This document shows, in pieces, positions 23,723-30,717 of a stretch of DNA of 34,891 nucleotides. Each line of letters begins with the position of its first letter. Within the stretch, counting starts at the first letter, position 1. Source of the DNA: JBARRS01 sp049644345 (GTDB taxonomy: Bacteria > Actinomycetota > Thermoleophilia > Gaiellales > Gaiellaceae); NCBI GenBank assembly GCA_049644345.1, contig JBARRS010000171.1:1-34891 (forward strand), given 5' to 3'. The notes beneath the pieces are model-generated. The model worked only from the letters and a program-made list of their open reading frames with translations, was not told the DNA's origin and searched no databases. Made by a program: the position numbers and the translations under genes.

Positions 23723-24703
23723 GTGAATCCGGCTGCAATGGATGAGCTGGACTTCGACTTTTTCGACGAGGAGAAGACGCGCGAGGCGACGCCGGTCGTC
23801 GTGCAGCGCCAGGGGCGCCGCCTGCCTCCTTCGCGCAACGAGAGGCGGCTGCCACGGCTAGCGGGTGTCGTCTGCCTGTTCATCCTGGCAGTCGCGCTGC
23901 CGATCGGGCTGACGCAGGGCACAAGCGCTCAAGCAGTCGAGCGAGGCTACCTCGCGAAGCTCTCGTCGATCGCGACCGGCTCGGGGCAGCTCGGGCGCTC
24001 GTTTGCGCACTTACTGAGCACGTCTGGCGGGAGCCGACAGGCTGACTTAGCGGTTGGGCTTGGCAGCCTCGTCCAGAAACAGCAGCAAGAGTTGCTGCGT
24101 GCTCAGGGGCTGATTCCACCACCAAGACTGCGCGCCGAGCATGAACACGCGCTGATGGCGCTCGAGCTTCGGCTCAGCGGCTTGCAGGGGTTGCGCCAGG
24201 CGCTGCCGCCGGCGGTCGCCGGCGCCTCATCGGCGAAATCGGCGAATCTCCTCGCGGCGCAGGCGGCACGGCTGCTGACAAGCGACCTCGTTTGGGACGA
24301 CCTTTTTCGGGGCCCGACGCTCGCGGAGCTCGCCAGGGAAGGGGTAAGAGGGACGCCTGTTCCGGAGTCGCATTTCCTTGGCGACTCAGCGCTCGCGACG
24401 CCGGTCTCGATGGCCGCGCTCGTGCAGCAACTCCGCGGTGCTGCCGGCAGCGGCAGCTCGCAGGGGCCGGTGCTCAAGCTCGGCGCCCGCGGGGCCGCGG
24501 TCAAAGATTGGCAGGCTCAGCTGAACTCCTGGCTTCGGATCGCACGCCCGAGCCAGAAGCAGCTTCCCCTCGACGGTGTCTTCGGGCCGGCGACGCAAGC
24601 AGCCACGAGCGCGCTGCAGCGCTCGCGCGGGATCACGGCCGACGGGGTTGTCGGCCCACAGACGCGACGCGCCCTGCAAACGGCACTGACAACGGGCGGA
24701 TAA
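23723..24703 (+). CDS. Membrane-anchored peptidoglycan-binding protein
   Basis: The N-terminus is cytoplasmic and acidic (MDELDFDFFDEEKTREA), followed by a basic stretch and a transmembrane helix (LAGVVCLFILAVALPIGLT). The middle region, residues about 80-230, is helical and unrecognised. The last 70 residues are a peptidoglycan-binding type 1 domain: VLKLGARGAAVKDWQAQLNSWL, LDGVFGPATQAATSALQRSRGI, and DGVVGPQTRRAL. Start choice: GTG 23723 has GGAG 7 nt upstream, while ATG 23738 (which starts at MDELDF) lies 17 nt from AGGAGG. Longer frames from 23621 add a non-typical N-terminus. It probably sits near the septum or wall. Confidence 0.85.
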   Translation: MNPAAMDELDFDFFDEEKTREATPVVVQRQGRRLPPSRNERRLPRLAGVVCLFILAVALPIGLTQGTSAQAVERGYLAKLSSIATGSGQLGRSFAHLLSTSGGSRQADLAVGLGSLVQKQQQELLRAQGLIPPPRLRAEHEHALMALELRLSGLQGLRQALPPAVAGASSAKSANLLAAQAARLLTSDLVWDDLFRGPTLAELAREGVRGTPVPESHFLGDSALATPVSMAALVQQLRGAAGSGSSQGPVLKLGARGAAVKDWQAQLNSWLRIARPSQKQLPLDGVFGPATQAATSALQRSRGITADGVVGPQTRRALQTALTTGG

Positions 24704-24878
24704 AACCGGAGTCGGTGGGCTGACCTCCCCCACATCAGTTCGTCTCCACGTCAACCTGACCGCGGCCCGATCTGTCCGGCCTTGCGGCCAAATTCGTCAC
24801 CCGTCTGCGCCGGAAGAGTGCCGTGTCCGCGCCGGGGGAGCAGGCGATTCCCCTGCGAGGGCGAACCGAAGCCGCGCA
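24704..24878 (+). other. Intergenic region with no recognised element
   Basis: A 175-bp gap contains a small GGCC-TTGC-GGCC hairpin and a G-rich/C-rich pair (GGGGGAGCAGG with a following CCCCTG). I see no clear promoter, terminator or riboswitch. Confidence 0.4.
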
Positions 24879-25814
24879 TTGGCCGATCGGCCTTCGGACC
24901 CACAGCTCGAGTCCTTCCTCGCACTGCTCGCCGCGCGCCGAGCGCCACGGACGGTCGACGCCTACCGCCGCGACCTCGTAGCGCTTGCGGCCTGGCTCGG
25001 CAGGCCGCCGGGCACTGTTACGACCGAGGAGCTCGAGCACTACGTCGCGGAGCTGCGTGCGGAAGGACTCGCCGCTGCGACGATCGCACGCCGCGCCGCC
25101 GCCGCCCGGACGTTCTTCCGCCACCTCGTCCTCGTCGGTGAGCGATCGGACAACCCCGCAGCGGAGCTCGACCTGCCCCGCCGGACGCGACGCCTGCCGC
25201 GGACGCTCTCACCGGGAGAGGCCGAGCGTCTGATCGAGGCGGCAGCGGGGACGACGCCACGCGCCCTCCGCGACCACGCCCTCGTCGAGCTTCTCTACGG
25301 CGCCGGGCTACGCGTCAGCGAGGCCGTCGGGCTTGCGAAGACCGGCGTCGACCTCGACGAGCGGCTCGTCCGCTGTCTCGGCAAGGGCGGCAAGGAGCGG
25401 ATCGTCCCGCTCGGCCGTCCGGCCGCCGACGCCGTTCGCCGCTACATCTCCCGTGGCCGGCCGCACCTCGACCGCCGTCATCGCCCCGAGTTGTTCCTCA
25501 ACGCTCAGGGCGGCGCGCTGACCCGCGCGGGGGCGTTTCTGATTCTCCGGCGGCTCGCCGGCAAGGCGGGCCTCGATCCCGAGCGTGTCCACCCTCACCT
25601 GCTTCGCCACTCGTTTGCGACCCATCTGCTCGAGGGGGGCGCCGACCTGCGGAGCGTGCAGGAGATGCTCGGCCACGCCGACCTCTCGACGACAGAGCTC
25701 TACACGCATGTGACCGATCTCCGCCGTCGCGAGCTGTACTTCCAGGCGCATCCGCACGCGCGTCGCCGTGAGGTTTCGAACCTGGAGCGGAGGAGACGGA
25801 AAGGACTGCAGTGA
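24879..25814 (+). CDS. xerD: Site-specific tyrosine recombinase XerD type
   Basis: The product (311 residues) has a core-binding domain (LESFLALLAARRAPRTVDAYRRDL) and full catalytic domain: Arg145 (GLRVSEA), Lys169 (LGKGGKER), His240 and Arg243 (HPHLLRHSFATHL), His266 (LGHADLS) and Tyr275 (TELYTHV). The pattern and length fit XerD, which with XerC resolves chromosome dimers at dif under FtsK control. TTG 24879 is the start. The gene ends TGATG into the next small gene. Confidence 0.9.
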   Translation: MADRPSDPQLESFLALLAARRAPRTVDAYRRDLVALAAWLGRPPGTVTTEELEHYVAELRAEGLAAATIARRAAAARTFFRHLVLVGERSDNPAAELDLPRRTRRLPRTLSPGEAERLIEAAAGTTPRALRDHALVELLYGAGLRVSEAVGLAKTGVDLDERLVRCLGKGGKERIVPLGRPAADAVRRYISRGRPHLDRRHRPELFLNAQGGALTRAGAFLILRRLAGKAGLDPERVHPHLLRHSFATHLLEGGADLRSVQEMLGHADLSTTELYTHVTDLRRRELYFQAHPHARRREVSNLERRRRKGLQ

Positions 25815-25975
25815 TGATCGCTCCGCACCTTGCCGTCATCCTCGCCGCGACGACAGTCGCCGGGTTTCTGATGGTTGTCTCCGGTCTCCACAAGCGCGCG
25901 CTCGAGCGGAGGCGCCGCCGCCCGCGCTTCTGCCCCTCATGTGGGCGCCGGCTCGAGACCTGCGGCTGCGGCTAG
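25814..25975 (+). CDS. 53-residue zinc-ribbon membrane protein
   Basis: The ATG shares one base with the xerD stop (TGATG at 25812-25816). The peptide has one transmembrane helix (LAVILAATTVAGFLMVVSGL), a basic stretch of six Arg, then FCPSCGRRLETCGCG with Cys40, Cys43, Cys50 and Cys52, a compact zinc site. It is translationally coupled to xerD. Its stop is CTAG, shared with the convergent HEAT-repeat gene, which supports that both ends are selected. No homolog is recognised. Confidence 0.7.
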   Translation: MIAPHLAVILAATTVAGFLMVVSGLHKRALERRRRRPRFCPSCGRRLETCGCG

Positions 25976-26463
25976 CGCGCCCGCGCCTTCTTCGTCAGCA
26001 GCTCCGCGACCCGCTTCGCCGTCGCGCGCAACTCGCGCTGCTCCGAGTCGTCCTCGGCGATCCCCTCGAGAATCACGATCGTGTCCCGCTGGGACGACCC
26101 GTTCTTGAGACAGGCGATCGCAAGGCGGCGCACGGCGTCGTTGTCGTCGCTCGAGACCATCGTGTGCAGGAGCGGGCGAACAGCGTTGACGATCCCCGGA
26201 TGGTCGCGCGAGAGGAGCTCGAGCGAGAGCAGCGCCGAGCCCCGGCAGGCCGGGCTGTCGTCCTCGAGCCCGCGGCGGAGCAACTCCGTCTTCTGTCTGA
26301 ACCTGAACTGACCGATCGCCCGGTACGCGGTCGCGCGCTCCGTATAGTCAGGGCTCCGCGCCGCGGCCTCGAGCTCTTCCGCCCACTCGGCGCGCAGACG
26401 TGCAAGCGACCGCTCGTCTCCCGCAAGATTTTCCGCCTCGGCGGCGGCTTCGCGGAGCGTCAA
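25972..26463 (-). CDS. HEAT-repeat-like helical protein
   Basis: The product (163 residues) is a run of helical pairs: LARLRAEWAEELEAAARSPDYTERATAYRAIGQFRF, LLRRGLEDDSPACRGSALLSLELLS, AVRPLLHTMVSSDDNDAVRRLAIACLKNG, and ILEGIAEDDSEQRELRATAKRVAELL. These match HEAT/armadillo-type repeats. It starts at TTG 26463, overlapping the citrate synthase stop as TTGA, so it is coupled to gltA. A longer antisense-like frame to 26598 should be ignored. Function unknown; it might be a scaffold. Confidence 0.75.
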   Translation of the reverse strand: MTLREAAAEAENLAGDERSLARLRAEWAEELEAAARSPDYTERATAYRAIGQFRFRQKTELLRRGLEDDSPACRGSALLSLELLSRDHPGIVNAVRPLLHTMVSSDDNDAVRRLAIACLKNGSSQRDTIVILEGIAEDDSEQRELRATAKRVAELLTKKARAR

Positions 26464-27563
26464 CTCGGGACCGGGGCGCCGTCTATGGCCGAGAGCGGGC
26501 GACTCGCGGGCCCGACGTACTTGGCGGACGGCCGGATGAGCCGGCCGGTGCGCTTCTGCTCGAGGATGTGCGCGGACCAGCCCGCCACGCGGGCGCACGC
26601 GAACATCGCGGGCGTCAGCGGGGGCGGAACCTCGGCGACGTCGATCACGACCGCCGACCAGAACTCGACGTTCGTGGCAAGCACGCGCTCGGGGTGCCGC
26701 TTCTCGAGCTCGGCGAGCGCCGCGCTCTCGAGGGCTTCGGCCACCTCGACGCGCGGCGACCCGAGCTCACGCGCGGTCCTCCGGAGCAGTCGGGCCCGTG
26801 GATCCTCGGCGCGATAGACACGGTGACCAAAACCCATGATCCGGTCGCCTCGATCGAGCAGCTCGGTGACGTATTTCTTCGCGTCGCCCATTTCCGCGAC
26901 CTCGTCGAGCATCGGCAGCACCCGCGCCGGCGCGCCGCCGTGCAAAGGCCCGGAGAGAGCGCCCACCGCCGCGGAGAGCGCCGCGGCGCAATCGGCGCCG
27001 GTCGAGGCGACAACGCGGGCCGTGAATGTGGACGCATTCATCCCGTGCTCGGCCGTGCAGATCCAGTAGGTGTCGATCGCCTTCACGTCGCGAGAATCGG
27101 CTTCGCCGCGCCAGCGGAGCAGAAACTTCTCCGCCGAAGTCTCGCCTCGGGCCACGACGTCGTCCGGAACAGCGTCCTTGTGGCCGTCGTTGACGCGCGC
27201 GGAGCGGGCCACGATCGCCATCATCTCCGCGGAGAGCCGCGCGAGGTCGTTCCGCGCCTGATCCGGGTCGATGTCGACGAGCTTCCTGAGCCCCCACTCG
27301 CTCGAGAGGCGGGCGGTCTCCGATTGGAGGTCGGCCGGCGCATCGCCGCTGAGGAACTTCGGCTCGTAGGGCTCCGGATCGGGCATCCCCGGCTCGAGGC
27401 TCTCGTCGACGAGCAGACCCCACACCTTCTCGTAGGGAACGTGGCCGACGAGCTCCTCGATGTCGACGCCGCGGTAGCGGAGCGAGCCGCCTTCCCGGTC
27501 GGGCTCGGCGATCTCCGTCTCGAAGGCGACGACCCCTTCGAGCCCCGGTCTGAACTCATTCAT
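26460..27563 (-). CDS. gltA: Citrate synthase, actinobacterial type
   Basis: The product (367 residues) has the type I core with catalytic His173 (TAEHGMNAS), His208 (GPLHGGA) and the His247 loop (GFGHRVYRAEDPRA). The position of the usual catalytic Asp (NVDFxSG) is Glu300 in NVEFWSAVV; I recall this in other actinobacterial citrate synthases. The C-terminus (MFACARVAGWSAHILEQKRTGRLIRPS) binds citrate. It condenses acetyl-CoA with oxaloacetate. It is divergent from idh and its own leaderless -10 lies 8 nt upstream. Confidence 0.93.
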   Translation of the reverse strand: MNEFRPGLEGVVAFETEIAEPDREGGSLRYRGVDIEELVGHVPYEKVWGLLVDESLEPGMPDPEPYEPKFLSGDAPADLQSETARLSSEWGLRKLVDIDPDQARNDLARLSAEMMAIVARSARVNDGHKDAVPDDVVARGETSAEKFLLRWRGEADSRDVKAIDTYWICTAEHGMNASTFTARVVASTGADCAAALSAAVGALSGPLHGGAPARVLPMLDEVAEMGDAKKYVTELLDRGDRIMGFGHRVYRAEDPRARLLRRTARELGSPRVEVAEALESAALAELEKRHPERVLATNVEFWSAVVIDVAEVPPPLTPAMFACARVAGWSAHILEQKRTGRLIRPSAKYVGPASRPLSAIDGAPVPS

Positions 27564-27571
27564 CGGCGCGA

Positions 27572-27577
27572 AATCTA
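27572..27577 (-). promoter_or_regulatory. -10 element TAGATT, leaderless gltA
   Basis: On the minus strand TAGATT lies 8 nt before the gltA ATG (27561-27563), with no Shine-Dalgarno sequence. Confidence 0.5.
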
Positions 27578-27605
27578 CCCGTCGGATCCCCCTGCTAACC
27601 TCGGG

Positions 27606-27611
27606 TAAGGT
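27606..27611 (+). promoter_or_regulatory. -10 element TAAGGT, leaderless idh
   Basis: TAAGGT lies 8 nt before the idh GTG at 27620. The gltA/idh intergenic region is 56 bp, so each promoter's upstream part lies in the other's zone. Confidence 0.5.
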
Positions 27612-27619
27612 TCGGCGCC

Positions 27620-28708
27620 GTGGCGCACGAGGTCACGCTCATCCCGGGCGACGGAACTGGGCCCGAGCTCACGGAGGCGACGCGCCGGGTCCTCGAGGCG
27701 ACGGGCGTCGAGTTCGACTGGGACGTCCAGCGGGCGGGCGCGGACGTGATGGAGGAGTACGGCGGGAACCCGCTCCCCGAGCACGTGCTCGATTCGATCA
27801 AGCGCACCGGAGTAGCCCTGAAAGGGCCGATCACGACGCCCGTAGGCACCGGGTTCCGCTCCGTCAACGTAACGCTGCGGAAGACACTCGACCTCTACGG
27901 CCAGGTCCGGCCCTGCAAGTACTACCCGGGAGTCAGGTCCCGGTACGAGGACGTCGACCTGATCATCGTCCGCGAGGCGACGGAGGACCTCTACGCGGGC
28001 GTCGAGTTCGAGGAGGGCTCCGAGCACGCGCGGCAGCTGATCGACTGGCTGGGCGACCGTGGCTTCACTGTCCGCGCGGACGCCGGCATCTCGATCAAGC
28101 CGATCTCGGTGGAGGGCAGCCGCCGGATCGTCCAGTTCGCCTTCGACTATGCGCGCCACAACGGCCGGCGCAAGGTCACGGCCGTGCACAAGGCGAACAT
28201 CATGAAGTTCTCGGACGGCCTTTTCCTGCGCGTCGCCCGGGAGGTCGCCGGCGACAACCCGGATCTCGAGTTCGAGGACCGGATCGTGGACAACCTGTGC
28301 ATGCAGCTCGTGCAGCGGCCGGAGGAGTACGACGTGCTCGTGTTGCCCAACCTCTACGGCGACATCGTCTCCGACCTCGCCGCCGGCCTCGTCGGGGGCC
28401 TCGGACTGGCTCCTGGTGCCAACTTCGGCACGCACGCGGCCGTCTTCGAGCCGACGCACGGCTCGGCGCCGAAGTACGCCGGCCAGAACAAGGTCAACCC
28501 CATGGCGATGATGCTCTCGGGCATCCTGATGCTGCGCCATCTCGACGAGCAGGACGCGGCCGACCGGCTCGAGGCCGCGATCGCGGACGTCATCCGCGAG
28601 GGGAAGAGCGTCACCTACGACATGAAGCCGACGCGTGACGACCCGACGGCGGTCGGAACGAGCGACGTCGCCGACGCGATCATCGACACGATGGGGGCGC
28701 GGGTCTGA
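27620..28708 (+). CDS. Isocitrate dehydrogenase, NAD-type (isopropylmalate/isocitrate DH family)
   Basis: The product (362 residues) has the beta-decarboxylating dehydrogenase fold: LIPGDGTGPE, FRSVNVTLRKTLDLYGQVRP (the substrate-site serine and Asn of isocitrate enzymes), KANIMKFSDGLFL, LYGDIVSDLAAGLVGGLG, and HGSAPKYAGQ. Context with citrate synthase and malate dehydrogenase makes isocitrate the substrate; isopropylmalate is less likely. It starts the operon idh-mdh-queF-SDR-Lon. Confidence 0.88.
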   Translation: MAHEVTLIPGDGTGPELTEATRRVLEATGVEFDWDVQRAGADVMEEYGGNPLPEHVLDSIKRTGVALKGPITTPVGTGFRSVNVTLRKTLDLYGQVRPCKYYPGVRSRYEDVDLIIVREATEDLYAGVEFEEGSEHARQLIDWLGDRGFTVRADAGISIKPISVEGSRRIVQFAFDYARHNGRRKVTAVHKANIMKFSDGLFLRVAREVAGDNPDLEFEDRIVDNLCMQLVQRPEEYDVLVLPNLYGDIVSDLAAGLVGGLGLAPGANFGTHAAVFEPTHGSAPKYAGQNKVNPMAMMLSGILMLRHLDEQDAADRLEAAIADVIREGKSVTYDMKPTRDDPTAVGTSDVADAIIDTMGARV

Positions 28709-29637
28709 GCGAGCGGCGCAAGGTGACTATCGTGGGCGCGGGAAACGTGGGCGCTACCTGCGCGCAGGTGCTGGCGACGCGGGATTACGCCGACGTCGTC
28801 CTCGTCGACATCAAGGAGAACCTGCCTCAGGGCAAGGCGTTGGACATCGACCAGATGGGCGCCGTGCTCGGCTACGAGCCGAACGTCGTGGGCTCGAACG
28901 GGTACGAGGAAACAGCCGGCTCCGTTGTCGTCGTCATCACCGCGGGTGTCCCCCGCACCGGCGACATGAGCCGTGACGACCTCGTGGCGACGAACGAGAA
29001 GATCGTCGGCTCGGTCACCGAAGAGATCGTCTCGCAGAATCCGGACGCGCTCCTCGTCGTCGTCTCGAATCCGCTCGACGCGATGTGCCACGTCGCGAAG
29101 AGCGTCTCGGGCTGGGAGAAGCACCGCGTCTTCGGGATGGCCGGAATCCTCGATACGGCGCGCTTCTCGACCTTCATCGCCCGGGAGACCCGCTCGTCCG
29201 TGAAGGATGTAACCGCGATGGTGCTCGGCGGCCACGGCGACCAGATGGTGCCCGTCGTCTCCGCCACGACGGTGGGCGGCATCCCGTTGCGCAAGCTCGT
29301 CGCCGAGGATCGGATCCAGGCAATGGTCGAGCGGACGGCAAAGGGTGGCGGCGAGCTTGTGAGGCTGCTCGGCACCTCTGCCTGGTACGCGCCCGGCGCC
29401 GCGGCCGCGCAGATGGTCGACGCGATCATGCTCGACGAGAAGCGCGTCCTTCCGTGCACCGCCTACCTCGAGGGCGAGTACGGAATCGACGGGCTCTACA
29501 TCGGCGTTCCTGTGAAGCTCGGCGCCCGTGGAATCGAGGAGATCGTCGAGCTCGACCTCTCCGAAGAGGAGCACAAGGCGCTCAAGGCTTCCGCCGACGC
29601 CGTCCGTGAGGTCGTTGGGGTGCTCACTGCGTCCTGA
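28705..29637 (+). CDS. mdh: Malate dehydrogenase
   Basis: The product (310 residues from CTG 28705) has the NAD motif VGAGNVGATCA at residues 10-20, the substrate-Arg loop VPRTGDMSRDDL, SNPLDAM, the active-site His in GGHGDQMVPV, and VGVP-type ending. The double Arg loop is that of malate rather than lactate dehydrogenase. GTG 28723 is an alternative start, but it begins at the second residue of the first strand; CTG 28705 overlaps the idh stop as CTGA and gives the usual length. It oxidises malate to oxaloacetate for citrate synthase. Confidence 0.92.
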   Translation: MSERRKVTIVGAGNVGATCAQVLATRDYADVVLVDIKENLPQGKALDIDQMGAVLGYEPNVVGSNGYEETAGSVVVVITAGVPRTGDMSRDDLVATNEKIVGSVTEEIVSQNPDALLVVVSNPLDAMCHVAKSVSGWEKHRVFGMAGILDTARFSTFIARETRSSVKDVTAMVLGGHGDQMVPVVSATTVGGIPLRKLVAEDRIQAMVERTAKGGGELVRLLGTSAWYAPGAAAAQMVDAIMLDEKRVLPCTAYLEGEYGIDGLYIGVPVKLGARGIEEIVELDLSEEEHKALKASADAVREVVGVLTAS

Positions 29638-29975
29638 TCGAGACGGTCGAGAACCGCTTCTCCGGCAGGCCGTACACGGTCGAGCTCGGCCATCCCGAGT
29701 TCACGTCGATCTGTCCGCTCACCGGAGCTCCCGACTTCGGAACGCTCACGATCCGCTACGTCCCCGATGAGAAGCTTCTCGAGTTGAAGTCGTTGCGCGA
29801 CTACCTGACCGAGTTCCGTTCGCGACCCATCCTTCAAGAGGAGGTCGTCAACACGGTGCTCGACGAGATCGTCGCGAGCGCGCAGCCGCGCTTCGCAGAG
29901 GTGGAGGGCGTCTTCAACGTGCGGGGCGGAATGTCGACGCGGGTCGTCGCAAGGCACGGGGAGCCGAGCGCGTGA
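29634..29975 (+). CDS. queF: preQ0 reductase QueF (short form), CTG start
   Basis: The product (113 residues) matches NADPH-dependent 7-cyano-7-deazaguanine reductase, which makes preQ1 for queuosine in tRNA. It has the catalytic Cys27 in PEFTSICPLTG, Asp34 in GAPDFGTLTI, LELKSLRDYL for NADPH binding, and FNVRGG near the end. The His usually before the conserved Glu (NHG.FHE) is Gln68-Glu69. There is no ATG, GTG or TTG between the in-frame stop at 29607 and TTG 29784, which is past the catalytic Cys, so CTG 29634 overlapping the mdh stop (CTGA) is the only sensible start. No other queuosine gene is in the window. Confidence 0.9.
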   Translation: MIETVENRFSGRPYTVELGHPEFTSICPLTGAPDFGTLTIRYVPDEKLLELKSLRDYLTEFRSRPILQEEVVNTVLDEIVASAQPRFAEVEGVFNVRGGMSTRVVARHGEPSA

Positions 29976-30715
29976 ACCTCGGGCTCGCAGGCCGGACCGC
30001 GATCGTCTGCGGTGCCTCTTCCGGCATGGGCCTCGCGATCTCCGAGGCGCTGGCCGAGGAGCGGGCGAACGTGGCGATGTTCGCCCGGCGGCGCGAGCTG
30101 CTGGAGCTGGAGGCAGAGCGGATCGGCGCACTCGCGGTCCGCGGCGACGTCCGCAACCCGGTCGACCTGAAGCGGCTCGTCGACAAGACCGTCGAGGCCT
30201 TCGGCGGCATCGACATTCTCGTCAACAACAGCGGCGGCCCGCCCCGTGGCCCCGCGACCGAGCTCGACGACAACAGCGTCGAGGCCGCGGTCGAGCTGCT
30301 GCTTCTCTCTGCCGTCCGGCTGACGAACCTCTGCCTGCCTCAGCTCGAGCGGAGCGGGCGCGGACGCGTGATCAACGTCGCCTCGAGCTCGGTCCGCGAG
30401 CCCATCGAAAACCTCGCTCTCTCGAACAGCGTGCGACCCGGCGTGATCGGCTGGGCCAAGACGATGGCCCGCGAGCTCGGCCCAAAGAAGATCACGGTCA
30501 ACTCGATCGCACCTGGACGGATCGACACACCGCGGCTCGCCGAGGTCTATCACGGACAGCCGCGCGCCGAGGATCTGGCCGAGATTCCGCTCCGGCGGTT
30601 CGGCGACCCGCGCGAGGTGGCCGCGGTCGCCTGCTTCCTCGCCTCTGAGCAGGCGGGCTACGTCACGGGCACCGTCATCCCCGTCGACGGCGGCCTGACG
30701 CGTAGCCTGCTCTAG
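29972..30715 (+). CDS. Short-chain dehydrogenase/reductase-like protein lacking YxxxK
   Basis: The product (247 residues) has the Rossmann start AIVCGASSGMGLAI, DVRNPVDL, DILVNNSGGPP, VINVASSS and the C-terminal NSIAPGRIDTPR and DGGLTRS. Where the catalytic Tyr-x3-Lys is expected it reads LSNSVRPGVIGWAK, so the Tyr is replaced. This matches the divergent BKR-like SDR group (from memory). It may bind a nucleotide without normal reductase chemistry. Coupled to queF by GTGA. Confidence 0.88.
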   Translation: MNLGLAGRTAIVCGASSGMGLAISEALAEERANVAMFARRRELLELEAERIGALAVRGDVRNPVDLKRLVDKTVEAFGGIDILVNNSGGPPRGPATELDDNSVEAAVELLLLSAVRLTNLCLPQLERSGRGRVINVASSSVREPIENLALSNSVRPGVIGWAKTMARELGPKKITVNSIAPGRIDTPRLAEVYHGQPRAEDLAEIPLRRFGDPREVAAVACFLASEQAGYVTGTVIPVDGGLTRSLL

Positions 30716-30717
30716 GC

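Noticed and set aside
24704..24885. Possible ydaO-type (cyclic-di-AMP) riboswitch before xerD
   Set aside because: GGGGGAGCAGG and AGGGCGAACC resemble parts of the consensus, but the closing segment with the conserved CAGCTAAC-like run is missing and a recombinase is not an expected target.
20672..25814. Integrative element carrying its own tyrosine recombinases
   Set aside because: No attachment-site repeats, tRNA gene, relaxase or phage genes are visible, base composition does not change, and both proteins look like chromosomal Xer types.
26400..27608. 402-residue plus-strand frame across citrate synthase
   Set aside because: It is antisense to gltA and the HEAT-like gene, both with clear motifs. 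No protein pattern is seen in the plus frame.
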